DNA of 64,000 nucleotides from Listeria welshimeri serovar 6b str. SLCC5334 (GCF_000060285.1 NC_008555.1:372001-436000); one strand, 5' to 3'; numbered from the stretch's first letter, positions 24,475-34,148 are shown. Numbers and translations are program-made. The notes: generated by a model not told the origin, from the sequence alone.

Positions 24475-26436
24475 ATGAAAGCGGTAACGAAAATGATTGC
24501 AAATCGCGAAAAAAATATCATTCAGTTTCTAATGAAGACAGGTCAAACACGTGTTGGAACCATCGCGAATCATCTCGGACTTTCAGAAAAAACCATCTCA
24601 AATTCACTGAAAGAAATCGATATTTTCTTAAAGGATTTTGATATGACCGTCGTACGTAAACCAAAAATTGGTGTCTACATTGAAGGCGATAATAAAGCTT
24701 TTGCTCAGGTAAGTAGATTCCTAGATAACAAAGTCAGTCAAATTCCAGCAACGAAAGAAGAGCGGGTTATCTACATTTTTAGTAAATTGCTTAAAGCAGA
24801 CGACTATATTACGATTCACCAACTTGCAGATGAACTTTATATTAGCCGAAGCACGATTGAAAAAAATATGGTGGAAGTCACGAAAATGCTGGAAAAAGAA
24901 GGCATTACCTTGTACAAGAAACCTAGTAAAGGTATGAAGTTACTTATTAGTGAACGAGAAAAGCGCGCTTTAACATCGAAATTTATTACTAATTTTTGGG
25001 GCAATAATTGGTATTTAAAACAGGAAGGCGAAAAAGTGCTCCAAGCTTTCGATACCATTCAAGCTGATGTCACTGGGATTTTTCCAGAAGAAGGCTTGAA
25101 AGAAATCATTGCAATTGTGCAAGCTTTCAGCGAGCGTCATGATTTTACATTTACGGATTATGCTTTTCAGTCAATTGTTATTCACCTTGCGATTGCGGTA
25201 GAGCGAATTCGTGAAGGAGAATATGTGGAAAACGTGGAAAGCGATCCAATGAAAGATGCGTTTGAGTCGCAGCGTGGTAACACGGAAATCCTCGTCAATA
25301 TGTTAGAAGAACGTTTGAATATTAAAATTCCAGCCTTTGAAGTTGGTTATATCCAGTTACATTTAACGGCTGCTTATAATCAACAACATGATGAACTGCT
25401 TGTTAGTAATCAACCACAAGAAGACGATGTTGCTGAATTTGTTAGTAAATGTTTAGCGGAAGGGGATTACGATAAAGGTTTGCTTGACGACCTAACGACA
25501 CATATGAAGTCCGCTATTAACCGTTTAAAACTCGGTATGCATTTTAAAAATCCTTATCTCAGCAAAATTAAGCAAAACTTTCCCCAAGCGTTTGAAGAAG
25601 CGCTCTACTTTAAAGCAAAATTTGAACAGAAGTACGATGTGCAAGTAAATGAAGATGAAACAGCGTATATTGCGTTACATTTTGAAGCATATAAAGAAAG
25701 AAGTCGCTCTTTCCCCGACCAAATTCGAGTTGTGCTTGTATGCAGTACTGGGCTTGGTTCATCCAGATTACTCGCAGCTAGAATTAAAAAATATTTTCCA
25801 ATGATTACGATTGAAAAAATACTGTCTGTTCAGGCGTTAATGGAGACCGAAGTCGATGTGGATTTAGTCATTAGTACAATCTATCTCGAACTAGAAGAGA
25901 TTCCAAGTATTGTAGTCAGTCCAATGATGAGTAAAGCCGATTTACAACAAGTCGAAAGTCAAATCGAGCGAACAAGACGCAAGAAAAAGAAACGAAGCCA
26001 GCCATTTGTTGACTTAATTCAACCGAAAACCATTTTTGCAAAGTTGGATGTTGCGACAATGGAAGATGCAATTGCAGAAATTGGTGGCAAGTTGGTGGAG
26101 CAAGGCATTGCTAAGCACGGCATCGTGGAAAGTGCGCTGAAAAGAGAAGCCTTGTCATTCACTTCTTTTGAAGAAATGGCGACACCGCATGCAGAACCAG
26201 CGCTTATTAATGAATCGTGCATTGCTATCGCGACACTTAAACACCCAGTGAAATGGGGCTTAGTCGATGTGGATAAAATCTTTTTTATCGCTCTGACAGA
26301 ACAAAATGGCATTCATTTAGACGCAATGTATGAACAGTTTTATAAATTTATTGATAATAAAAAATGGCTTGAAAAGCTGACACAACTAAAAAGTGCCGCA
26401 GATATTTATGAGCATTTGTTAAAGGATGGGATGTAA
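24475..26436 (+). CDS. PRD-containing regulator of the second PTS operon
   Basis: The 653-residue paralog of the regulator at 10591 has two HTH domains (SEKTISNSLKEI and SRSTIEKNMVEV), two PRDs, an EIIB-like domain with Cys in LVCSTGLGSSR and an EIIA-like domain with His in EMATPHAEP. I start at ATG 24475 after AAAGGAAAA; the upstream in-frame ATG lacks a site. It is the first gene of its operon and overlaps the IIA gene by one base. It probably acts as a PTS-controlled activator. Confidence 0.9.
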   Translation: MKAVTKMIANREKNIIQFLMKTGQTRVGTIANHLGLSEKTISNSLKEIDIFLKDFDMTVVRKPKIGVYIEGDNKAFAQVSRFLDNKVSQIPATKEERVIYIFSKLLKADDYITIHQLADELYISRSTIEKNMVEVTKMLEKEGITLYKKPSKGMKLLISEREKRALTSKFITNFWGNNWYLKQEGEKVLQAFDTIQADVTGIFPEEGLKEIIAIVQAFSERHDFTFTDYAFQSIVIHLAIAVERIREGEYVENVESDPMKDAFESQRGNTEILVNMLEERLNIKIPAFEVGYIQLHLTAAYNQQHDELLVSNQPQEDDVAEFVSKCLAEGDYDKGLLDDLTTHMKSAINRLKLGMHFKNPYLSKIKQNFPQAFEEALYFKAKFEQKYDVQVNEDETAYIALHFEAYKERSRSFPDQIRVVLVCSTGLGSSRLLAARIKKYFPMITIEKILSVQALMETEVDVDLVISTIYLELEEIPSIVVSPMMSKADLQQVESQIERTRRKKKKRSQPFVDLIQPKTIFAKLDVATMEDAIAEIGGKLVEQGIAKHGIVESALKREALSFTSFEEMATPHAEPALINESCIAIATLKHPVKWGLVDVDKIFFIALTEQNGIHLDAMYEQFYKFIDNKKWLEKLTQLKSAADIYEHLLKDGM

Positions 26437-26900
26437 TGGAAGTAAAAGATATTTTAACAAAAGAATTAGTTGTTTTTGATTTAGAAGCAACGACCAAAGA
26501 AGCAGCAGTGGAAGAAATGGCGGAAATACTGAATAAACATGGCATTTTAGCAGATAAAGCGACATATATTCAAGCCGTTTTGGAACGAGAAGCGCATTCA
26601 ACAACTGGAATAGGTAATAACATTGCTATCCCACACGGAAAAAGTGAGAGTGTGACAAAATCAGCCATTGTTTTTGCAAGAACGAAAGAAATGATTGAGT
26701 GGGAATCACTGGATGATGAACCGGTAAACATGATTTTTTTACTGGCAATTACTGATTCCGACAAAACAAACGGACATTTGAAAATCCTTGCTGAAATTGC
26801 AACGAAACTAATGGACGATGATATTGTCGAAAGTTTAAAAAACACAAGAGACGAAGAAGAAGTCATTCGAATTTTAAATGGAGGCGTAGTAGAGATATGA
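26436..26900 (+). CDS. PTS fructose-family EIIA component, second operon
   Basis: The 154-residue EIIA has the phosphorylation site histidine in NNIAIPHGKS (about residue 68). The start overlaps the regulator stop by one base (TAATG), so translation is coupled. It overlaps the IIB start by 4 bp. Together with IIB and IIC it forms a complete sugar-phosphorylating permease, parallel to the operon at 6007. Confidence 0.92.
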   Translation: MEVKDILTKELVVFDLEATTKEAAVEEMAEILNKHGILADKATYIQAVLEREAHSTTGIGNNIAIPHGKSESVTKSAIVFARTKEMIEWESLDDEPVNMIFLLAITDSDKTNGHLKILAEIATKLMDDDIVESLKNTRDEEEVIRILNGGVVEI

Positions 26901-27217
26901 AACGTAAAATTATTGCAGTAACCGCATGTGCGACAGGTGTTGCGCATACTTATATGGCAGCGCAAGCACTTAAAAAAGGCGCGAAAAAAATGGGTAACCT
27001 TATTAAAGTAGAAACACAAGGTGCCACAGGAATTGAAAATGAATTAACAGAAAAAGACGTAAATATTGGCGAAGTAGTCATTTTCGCAGTAGATACAAAG
27101 GTACGTAATAAAGAACGTTTTGATGGCAAAGTAGTACTAGAAGTTCCAGTAAGTGCACCAATTAAAGACGCGGAAAAAGTAATCAACGCAGCACTTGCGT
27201 TAATTGATGAAAAATAA
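26897..27217 (+). CDS. PTS fructose-family EIIB component, second operon
   Basis: The 106-residue EIIB has its active cysteine in TACATGVAHTYMAAQAL (Cys10). The ATGA overlap with IIA and the GAGGCG site inside IIA support the start. It is close in pattern to the IIB at 6462 (TSCIAGLAHTPMA), as expected for an ancient operon duplication. Confidence 0.92.
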   Translation: MKRKIIAVTACATGVAHTYMAAQALKKGAKKMGNLIKVETQGATGIENELTEKDVNIGEVVIFAVDTKVRNKERFDGKVVLEVPVSAPIKDAEKVINAALALIDEK

Positions 27218-27229
27218 GGAGGAGCAACC

Positions 27230-28336
27230 ATGTTTAAGAAAATTGGGAGTGAACTAAAAAAACATGTTTTAACAGGTATTTCATATATGATTCCGCTCGT
27301 TATCGCGGGTGCCGTAATTATGGCGATTGCTCGAGTTGGCGGTTCGTTTTTCGGAATTACAGATATTTGGGACGCGAAATATGCAGACAGTGCGAATAGC
27401 TTCATTTCGTTACTACACAGTTTAGATGGTTTTGGTGGCTTGGCGCTTGGAATGATGTTCCCGGTTATTGCCGCATTTATCGGGTATTCCATTGCGGACA
27501 AATTAGCACTAGCACCTGGTCTTGTTGGTGGTTTGCTGGCACGTGATATCGGTGCCGGTTTCCTCGGGGCTCTCGCAGCTGGTCTAATCGCTGGTTACAC
27601 ATGTCTTTTAATTAAAAAATATGTGAAATTGCCTAAAGCGGCGGCTTCTATCGTACCAGTATTTTTAGTTCCAGTTTTTGGGACACTTATTACAGTTCTT
27701 ATAATTAATTATGTCGTTGGTATTCCTTTTGCAGATTTAAATACTGCCCTTGAAAATTGGCTTAATGGTATGTCTGGATCGAACCAAATTTTGATGGCTG
27801 CTATTATTGGCGCAATGGTTGGTTTTGACTTAGGCGGACCTGTTAATAAAGCAGCTGTAACAACGGCGATGGCACTTTTAACAAGCGGAATCTATGCACC
27901 CAATACAGCAGCGCAAGTAGCGATTATTATTCCGCCACTTGGTCTTGGTTTAGCTACTTTAATCGCAAAACGCAAATATAATGCAGAAATGCGTGAAGCA
28001 GGGAAATCCTCGCTTATCATGGGACTAGTTGGGATTAGTGAAGGGGCAATTCCTTTCGCGGTGGAATCCCCACTTAAAGTTATTCCGGCTACAGTGCTTG
28101 GTTCAGCTGTCGGCGGGGCACTTGCGGTAGGACTTGGTGCGATTAACCAAGCGCCAATCAGTGGGTTTTATGGCTGGTTCACAGTAGAAAATTGGCCTGT
28201 TTATATTTTAGCTATTGCAGTTGGAACATTAATCGTTGCGGGTATGTCGGTTGCTTTACGGAAAGCAAGTGCCGGTGAGGAAATGGCAGGCTCTAGCTAC
28301 GATGATGAAATAGACGAAGCGGAATGGGAAGCATAA
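27230..28336 (+). CDS. PTS fructose-family EIIC permease, second operon
   Basis: The 368-residue membrane permease shares GGPVNKAAV, GISEGAIPFAV and FLGALAAGLIAGY motifs with the IIC at 6798. An AAGGAGGAGC site precedes the ATG. The tail is acidic (SYDDEIDEAEWEA), as in the first copy. Substrate differences between the two copies cannot be seen by eye. Confidence 0.93.
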   Translation: MFKKIGSELKKHVLTGISYMIPLVIAGAVIMAIARVGGSFFGITDIWDAKYADSANSFISLLHSLDGFGGLALGMMFPVIAAFIGYSIADKLALAPGLVGGLLARDIGAGFLGALAAGLIAGYTCLLIKKYVKLPKAAASIVPVFLVPVFGTLITVLIINYVVGIPFADLNTALENWLNGMSGSNQILMAAIIGAMVGFDLGGPVNKAAVTTAMALLTSGIYAPNTAAQVAIIIPPLGLGLATLIAKRKYNAEMREAGKSSLIMGLVGISEGAIPFAVESPLKVIPATVLGSAVGGALAVGLGAINQAPISGFYGWFTVENWPVYILAIAVGTLIVAGMSVALRKASAGEEMAGSSYDDEIDEAEWEA

Positions 28337-28351
28337 AAAACGGAGGTAATT

Positions 28352-30934
28352 ATGGTTAAAGCACATATTGTGAACCATACGCATTGGGACCGAGAGTGGT
28401 ATTTCACCTCTGCCGATGCACTGGTTCTAAGTGAACAACTTTTTACAGAAGTGATTGACGAATTAAAAAAGCATCCAGAAGCAAACTTTGTACTGGATGG
28501 ACAATTGTCGATTTTAGATGATTATGTTGCGCTTCATCCGGATAAATTAGCAGAAATTAAGCAGCTAATTGCAGATGAACAACTTTTTATTGGACCGTGG
28601 TTTACGCAAACAGATGCCTTCTTCGCGCATGGTGAGTCGATTTTGCGCAATGCGATGATTGGGATTTTTGATAGTAAAAAATATGGCGACTATATGAAAA
28701 TTGGGTATTTACCGGATACATTTGGTTTTAATGCCCAAATGCCAACTTTACTTGAACATGCTGGATTTGATAATGTGATTTTCTGGCGTGGGATACATTT
28801 GGGAGAGCATGTCACATCTCCGTATTTTAAATGGCAAGGGCTGGGTGAGAATGTTTCTATCTATGCTATCAATATGCCACAAGGTTACGGCACAGGGATG
28901 CTACTTGAACCAACAGCTGCATATGTGGATGGACGCCTTGATCCAGCAATTGATTTTATTGAAAAATATAGTAAAACGGCAGAAGTTTTAATTCCATCTG
29001 GAAATGACCAGCTGAATATTATTAGCAATTTTGCCGAAAAATTGGCGGAAATCAACAAGATGGGACGCCATGATTATCAACTTAGCACCTATCAAGATTT
29101 TATTCAATATGTAAAAGAGTTGCCAGATTTAGAAACCTATCGTGGTGAATTTAGAAGTCCGGTGTTAGCGCGTGTGCACAAAACAATTGGCTCAAGCCGG
29201 ATGAATATAAAGCTGAACAGCGCTTCTTTGGAGCAAAAACTCTTAACGCGTATCGAGCCACTACTTGTTATTGCCAAAGCATCTGGAATTTCTATCAGCG
29301 AGCGTTTACTAATGCATACCTGGAAAAAATTACTAGAAGGTCAAGCACATGATAGTTTGGCAGGTTGTGTTTCTGATCCAGTTGCTGAAGATATTTTACA
29401 TCGGATGAAAGAAGCGGATGAATTATGTGATAGTATCGAAAACACAATTGTAAAGAAAATTGCGGATGATTTGGAACTAAATGCAAATGAAATTTTAGTT
29501 TTTAATACGGATTTACATGATTTTGACGGATTTAAAGAAATTCAAATAGTAACTGAACATAAAAACATCCATTTTCCAGCGTTTCAGAATGCGACAATTG
29601 TTAAAGAAGAATTTATTCCATCGCGTGAAAATGTGCTGGAAGAAACGCCAGCCGGGAACCGTTTTATTGAAGAACCGGGTTATTTTGTGCTTCAAGTACG
29701 TGTGAAAATCGAGTTGCCAGGTCTTGGTTACCGAGTAATTGCTTTTGAAGAAAACGACCGCGAACTGGATTCGATGTTTGCTGCTAACGATGCCACTATC
29801 CAAAATGAAACCTATAAAATCACTTTCCAAGATGGAGAAATTTCTCTTGAAAAACCAGATGGTAAGCGCATAACTTCCTTCATTAGTATAGAGGATGATA
29901 TAAATGCAGGTGATACGTACGATTATTCACCGCTAGCAGGAGATATTGCAGAGTTGTTCTCTTTTTCCAAAGCAAGCACTGAGAAATCAAGTGAAGTAGA
30001 ACGTTTAATTTTGACTGGAAAGAATAATTTTCCACTTGATCGTTTGACGAAAGAAGGGAATGGCAGGCTACAAATCAAACTAATTTTGGAGCTGAAAAAA
30101 GGTAGCGAATTACTAGATGTTAAGGTTGAAGTGGATAATCAAATTAAAAATCATCGACTACGCTTAAAAGTCAATACAGGTGTGCATACGGACTCCAATA
30201 TTGCATCGCTTCCGTTTGGTTATATCAAAAGAATGCCAGAGGTTCCGGAGAATTGGCAAGAAACCTACAGCGAAATGCCAATTGATATCGAACCACTTGA
30301 ACAAAACGTGACGCTAACTAGTGAAACGGAAAGTTGTACAATTTTCACACGTGGAATTAAAGAATATCAACAATTGGACCAACATATAGCACTGACACTT
30401 CTCGCAACAACAGGTCAACTTGGAAAACCCGACTTAGCATATCGACCAGGCCGGGCATCAGGCGACACAACAAAAAAAGGTCATGTACTCATCGAAACAG
30501 AGGGCGCCCAGTTACTTGGCAAACATTCATTCACTTTAGCCATTTACCTAGATAACCAAGCTTTCAATGAACGAAAAACCGCAGAACGAACAAAAGATTT
30601 CAACCAAGCAAACGTGTCCTATCAACGTCAGCCGTTCAATCATTTTTTACATCGTTTAGACAACAAAATCCAGAAAACGGAACGAAAATTAGGCGCAAAA
30701 CAAACATTAGCTATGTTAAATTTACCAAAAGAATATTTAGTTTCAGCATGTCACCCATCATATTATCATGCAAACAAATACATCATTCGTATAGAAAACC
30801 CAACCAACCTACCCCAAAAGTTGGAATTACCAAATATGCGATTTGACTATGTAAATGCTATCGAAGAAACCGTCGAAAACCAAGACAACACGATTCCAGC
30901 ATATGGCGCTGTCACACTAAGATTAGATTTATAA
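28352..30934 (+). CDS. GH38 alpha-mannosidase, second operon
   Basis: The 860-residue glycosidase has the GH38 zinc motif HTHWDREW near residue 10, the nucleophile region YLPDTFGFNAQ and AHDSLAGCVSD. An ACGGAGG site precedes the ATG, 15 bp after IIC. It is colinear with the enzyme at 7932 but well diverged, so the two may accept different phosphorylated mannosides. A strong terminator lies right after the stop. Confidence 0.9.
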   Translation: MVKAHIVNHTHWDREWYFTSADALVLSEQLFTEVIDELKKHPEANFVLDGQLSILDDYVALHPDKLAEIKQLIADEQLFIGPWFTQTDAFFAHGESILRNAMIGIFDSKKYGDYMKIGYLPDTFGFNAQMPTLLEHAGFDNVIFWRGIHLGEHVTSPYFKWQGLGENVSIYAINMPQGYGTGMLLEPTAAYVDGRLDPAIDFIEKYSKTAEVLIPSGNDQLNIISNFAEKLAEINKMGRHDYQLSTYQDFIQYVKELPDLETYRGEFRSPVLARVHKTIGSSRMNIKLNSASLEQKLLTRIEPLLVIAKASGISISERLLMHTWKKLLEGQAHDSLAGCVSDPVAEDILHRMKEADELCDSIENTIVKKIADDLELNANEILVFNTDLHDFDGFKEIQIVTEHKNIHFPAFQNATIVKEEFIPSRENVLEETPAGNRFIEEPGYFVLQVRVKIELPGLGYRVIAFEENDRELDSMFAANDATIQNETYKITFQDGEISLEKPDGKRITSFISIEDDINAGDTYDYSPLAGDIAELFSFSKASTEKSSEVERLILTGKNNFPLDRLTKEGNGRLQIKLILELKKGSELLDVKVEVDNQIKNHRLRLKVNTGVHTDSNIASLPFGYIKRMPEVPENWQETYSEMPIDIEPLEQNVTLTSETESCTIFTRGIKEYQQLDQHIALTLLATTGQLGKPDLAYRPGRASGDTTKKGHVLIETEGAQLLGKHSFTLAIYLDNQAFNERKTAERTKDFNQANVSYQRQPFNHFLHRLDNKIQKTERKLGAKQTLAMLNLPKEYLVSACHPSYYHANKYIIRIENPTNLPQKLELPNMRFDYVNAIEETVENQDNTIPAYGAVTLRLDL

Positions 30935-30938
30935 AAAG

Positions 30939-30976
30939 AAAACTTGCTCAAAGCTTTTATTTTGAGCAAGTTTTTT
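30939..30976 (+). terminator. Bidirectional terminator between convergent operons
   Basis: AAAACTTGCTCAAA (30939-30952) pairs perfectly with TTTGAGCAAGTTTT (30961-30974). It overlaps the end of the convergent LysR gene. Confidence 0.9.
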
Positions 30977-31832
30977 GTATTAACCGCAAAAATTCTTTAG
31001 AAGCACTCGAAAAAGTTTGATTCTTTTTCCAAACAATACTAATGCCAGCAGTAAGCGGCGGTGAGAAAGGAACGAACTTCAGATTCGTATTTTCCGTGTT
31101 GATAATACCATCAATACAGAGAATACTAGCAATATTTTCTTTAGCCAAAAGCGAGGCATTATAAAGTAAATTATATCTCCCAATAACATTCAATTGTTCA
31201 AAATGCTCACCAAGCCAACCAGCTAGTTGATTATCAATAAAAGACTGGTTAGAAACGACTATCGGATTCGCTTGAATACAACTCGGAGTAACAGCATCTT
31301 TTTTCGCTAACGGATGTGTTATATTAACTAAAATTCCCCAAATATCTTCTAAAGGAAGTGGTAAATAGTCATATTGCAGTTTTTCAACTGGATTAATCAC
31401 CAACCCAAAATCCAGTAACCCGCGTTCAATTTTTTCTAGAACGTCATCAGCATTACCGCTATGCAATTGAAAAGTGATTTCTGGATGTTTTTCTCTTAAT
31501 TTATGAAGAACGCTGCCGATAAATTCAAATCCTCTTGTTTCTCCAGCCCCAATGGTTATTTCTCCGCTAATTGTTTCGTTTTGCAGTAAATTCGAGGTGG
31601 TTAATTCCACTAATGATAAAATTTCTTTCCCCCGGTTCGCTAAATAAAGTCCATCCTCAGTCAACGTAATGGAACGATTTCCGCGAATAAATAAAGTTAC
31701 TCCTAGTTCTTCCTCTAATTCTTTCAATTGTTTAGAAAGTGTCGGTTGAGAAAGATGAAGCACTTCTGCAGCTTTACTAATCGTTTTTTCACGTGCAACA
31801 GTTAAAAAATAATTCAACACACGAAGCTCCAT
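30957..31832 (-). CDS. LysR-family transcriptional regulator
   Basis: The 291-residue LTTR has an N-terminal winged helix (RVLNYFLTVAREKTISKAAE followed by LHLSQPTLSKQLKELEEEL) and a periplasmic-binding-like effector domain from about residue 90. I start at ATG 31832 because the upstream ATG at 31841 touches the GGAAAGG site. It is divergent from the acetyltransferase/dehydrogenase pair across a 118-bp space, so it probably regulates them. Confidence 0.9.
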   Translation of the reverse strand: MELRVLNYFLTVAREKTISKAAEVLHLSQPTLSKQLKELEEELGVTLFIRGNRSITLTEDGLYLANRGKEILSLVELTTSNLLQNETISGEITIGAGETRGFEFIGSVLHKLREKHPEITFQLHSGNADDVLEKIERGLLDFGLVINPVEKLQYDYLPLPLEDIWGILVNITHPLAKKDAVTPSCIQANPIVVSNQSFIDNQLAGWLGEHFEQLNVIGRYNLLYNASLLAKENIASILCIDGIINTENTNLKFVPFSPPLTAGISIVWKKNQTFSSASKEFLRLIQKTCSK

Positions 31833-31950
31833 TAAAATCATCCTTTCCTATAGATAAAAAGAATAGTTGGGTATGCTTTATAAGTATTATTCAATTATAA
31901 CTTCCCTCGCTATAATTAAGAAGTAAAAGATTTTCGAGGGAGGGAAACAC

Positions 31951-32514
31951 GTGATAGATTTACAAAAAAGGCTAATCGATAAAGAAATTCTGCAAGGGTC
32001 CCTGTTGTTAGACGAAATTCATCAAGTAAAGCAAAATAATGAACAACTTATCATGGAACTAAATACCAACTATCATTCCAAAAAAGAAGTCATCAAATAT
32101 TTAAGTGAAATTACCGGTAAACAGGTGGATTCAACCGTCGAAGTTTCGCTTCCTTTTTACAGTGATTTTGGGAAACACATTACTTTTGGAAAAAATATTT
32201 TTATTAATTTAAATGTTACTTTCGTAGATTTGGGCGGGATTACTATTGAAGATAATGTTTTAATTGGTCCAGGTGCAAGACTTGTGACCGTCAATCATTT
32301 AATTAGTCCCAAAAAAAGACGTGGATTACGAGTAGCGCCGATTTGTGTGAAGGAAAATGCTTGGATTGGAGCGAATGCGACGATATTATCAGGCTTGACA
32401 ATTGGTGAAAATGCCATCGTTGCTGCTGATTCTACTGTTACAAAAGATGTTCCAGCAAACGTTATTGTCGCAGGAAATCCAGCCAAACAAATCCGTAAAA
32501 TTATCGAGGAATAA
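31951..32514 (+). CDS. Maltose/galactoside O-acetyltransferase-like protein
   Basis: The 187-residue protein has an N-terminal helical Mac domain and a left-handed beta-helix of hexapeptide repeats (ENAWIGANATILSGLTIGEN, then NAIVAADSTVTKDV), closing with NPAKQI. The conserved catalytic-region histidine is in TVNHLISP. It should transfer acetyl from acetyl-CoA to a sugar or similar acceptor. A GTG start follows GAGGGAGGGA. Confidence 0.9.
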   Translation: MIDLQKRLIDKEILQGSLLLDEIHQVKQNNEQLIMELNTNYHSKKEVIKYLSEITGKQVDSTVEVSLPFYSDFGKHITFGKNIFINLNVTFVDLGGITIEDNVLIGPGARLVTVNHLISPKKRRGLRVAPICVKENAWIGANATILSGLTIGENAIVAADSTVTKDVPANVIVAGNPAKQIRKIIEE

Positions 32515-32527
32515 GGAGAGATAACAA

Positions 32528-33274
32528 ATGACTATCAAAAATAAAGTAATCATTATCACTGGAGCATCGTCTGGAATTGGTGAAGCAACAGCCTTACTTT
32601 TAGCTGAAAAAGGGGCGAAATTAGTTCTTGCTGCTCGTCGCGTGGAAAAGCTTGAAAAAATCGTTCAATCCATTAAAGCAAGTTCCGGAGAAGCAATTTT
32701 TATGAAAACGGATGTGACAAAACGCGAAGATAATAAGAAATTAGTAGAGTTAGCCATTGAAACATATGGAAAAATAGATGCCATCTTTTTAAATGCAGGA
32801 ATCATGCCGAACTCCCCATTATCCGCTTTAAAAGAAGACGAATGGGAGCAAATGATTGATATTAATATTAAGGGTGTCTTAAATGGTATTGCTGCCGTCT
32901 TACCTTCCTTCATCGCCCAAAAATCCGGACATATCATCGCAACTTCTTCTGTGGCAGGCTTAAAAGCATATCCTGGTGGAGCAGTATATGGTGCAACAAA
33001 ATGGGCTGTTCGTGATTTGATGGAAGTTTTGCGAATGGAGTCAGCCCAAGAAGGAACCAACATCCGCACGGCAACTATTTATCCAGCCGCCATCAATACA
33101 GAGTTACTAGAAACCATCACAGATAAAGAAACAGAACAAGGGATGACAAGTTTATATAAACAATATGGCATCACCCCTGACCGCATCGCAAGCATTGTCG
33201 CATACGCCATTGATCAACCCGAAGACGTAACCATAAACGAATTCACCGTCGGACCAACCAGCCAACCATGGTAA
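32528..33274 (+). CDS. Short-chain dehydrogenase/reductase
   Basis: The 248-residue classical SDR has the cofactor motif TGASSGIGE (about 11-19), the NAG motif, and the catalytic Ser/Tyr/Lys (SSVAG, then YGATKWA). An Arg-rich end of the second strand (AARRVEK) suggests preference for NADP. It lies 13 bp after the acetyltransferase and is probably in the same LysR-controlled unit. Confidence 0.92.
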   Translation: MTIKNKVIIITGASSGIGEATALLLAEKGAKLVLAARRVEKLEKIVQSIKASSGEAIFMKTDVTKREDNKKLVELAIETYGKIDAIFLNAGIMPNSPLSALKEDEWEQMIDINIKGVLNGIAAVLPSFIAQKSGHIIATSSVAGLKAYPGGAVYGATKWAVRDLMEVLRMESAQEGTNIRTATIYPAAINTELLETITDKETEQGMTSLYKQYGITPDRIASIVAYAIDQPEDVTINEFTVGPTSQPW

Positions 33275-33279
33275 GTAGA

Positions 33280-33317
33280 AAAACCTTGAATTGATTATTA
33301 TCGATTCGAGGTTTTTT
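33280..33317 (+). terminator. Terminator of the dehydrogenase operon
   Basis: AAAACCTTGAATTGA (33280-33294) pairs with TCGATTCGAGGTTTT (33301-33315) with two G-U pairs, followed by T residues. Confidence 0.85.
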
Positions 33318-33354
33318 GGCATTGCAGGAGCTGATTAAACATGGTATCTTAAAT

Positions 33355-33368
33355 TGAAAACGCTTAAA
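33355..33368 (+). promoter_or_regulatory. cre-like CcpA site before the 169-residue gene
   Basis: TGAAAACGCTTAAA matches TGWAANCGNTNWCA at 13 of 14 positions and abuts the ribosome binding site AAGGAG. Binding there would block transcription elongation or initiation. Confidence 0.5.
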
Positions 33369-33382
33369 AAGGAGAATAACCA

Positions 33383-33892
33383 ATGAACCGTAAACAATTA
33401 GAACAATTAAACCAAAAGTGTCTTTATGAAGTATATGATGACGAGCAAGAAACAAATGATTTTCGTGTAGGATATATCAGAGCTATTTTTGATTCGTTCA
33501 TTATACTGGAAAGATACCATACTAGAGTGGGATTTGATGGATTTGCACTCGTGGCAAATGAAGCTATTTTTAAAGTTCAACAAGATACTCAATATCTTAA
33601 ACCGTATCAAAATTTAAACCGACCTCAGAAACAAATACCTGAATTAAGTAAGAAAGGCGATACACTATTGAATTTTCTTGAGTGGACGAAAAAGAACAAC
33701 AAATTAGTGGAAATAATGACTGTCTGGGATGAGCTAATTATTGGAACAATAGAAGCGATTGAAGAGGATTTAGTGATAATTAATGTGGTTGCACCAGAAG
33801 AATTTTCATCTGACGGGAAATGCTTTATAGAAAGCGACAATATTGTAGATATTTGTATTGATACAGCGCGACTGGAATTTATTACTTCTTGA
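33383..33892 (+). CDS. Immunity-like protein related to the 44227 family
   Basis: The 169-residue cytoplasmic protein contains FRVGYIRAIFDSFIILERYH and NEAIFKVQQDTQYLKPYQNL, which align by pattern with FEAGYIEAVTASDVMFRSRR and LELVYRIEIDTAHLKTAELL in the 44227-44781 product. Both look like beta-barrel proteins duplicated in two halves. This copy lies upstream of wapA while all relatives lie downstream. An AAAAAGGAG site precedes the ATG. I call it immunity-like by relationship only. Confidence 0.65.
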   Translation: MNRKQLEQLNQKCLYEVYDDEQETNDFRVGYIRAIFDSFIILERYHTRVGFDGFALVANEAIFKVQQDTQYLKPYQNLNRPQKQIPELSKKGDTLLNFLEWTKKNNKLVEIMTVWDELIIGTIEAIEEDLVIINVVAPEEFSSDGKCFIESDNIVDICIDTARLEFITS

Positions 33893-33950
33893 CTATTAAA
33901 CGATAATTATAATTAAAAAAATTATTAATTTAAATAAAAAGTAAATAATT

Positions 33951-33990
33951 CACATTTTGCAATTTAAAATGCGAATAAATGTGCTATAAT
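33951..33990 (+). promoter_or_regulatory. Candidate wapA promoter with flanking inverted repeat
   Basis: TATAAT (33985-33990) has a weak -35 candidate TTTAAA 16 bp upstream. An inverted repeat, CACATTT (33951-33957) and AAATGTG (33977-33983), covers the -35 zone and could bind a regulator. I see no TTAACAnnTGTTAA PrfA box. Confidence 0.5.
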
Positions 33991-34007
33991 AATTTTGTTA
34001 TATTCGG

Positions 34008-34049
34008 AAAAGGACCAGTTTTATCTCAATTAAAACTGGTCCTTTTTTT
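34008..34049 (+). terminator. Terminator hairpin between the wapA promoter and gene
   Basis: A perfect 15-bp stem pairs AAAAGGACCAGTTTT (34008-34022) with AAAACTGGTCCTTTT (34032-34046), with a T run after it. It starts only about 15 nt after the presumed transcription start, so it could be an attenuator of wapA rather than just the end of the upstream gene. Confidence 0.85.
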
Positions 34050-34148
34050 AGAAAGAGAGGGCAGTGAGGTTGTTAGCAGAGAGATAGAAAATAGAGAACA
34101 TAGCAAGACATCAAACGAAATTACATTAAAAAAGGGAGAGCTTGATAC

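Noticed and set aside
33893-34148. PrfA box before wapA, expected if this were the inlA promoter
   Set aside because: No TTAACAnnTGTTAA-like palindrome is present; the inverted repeat found there has different arms.
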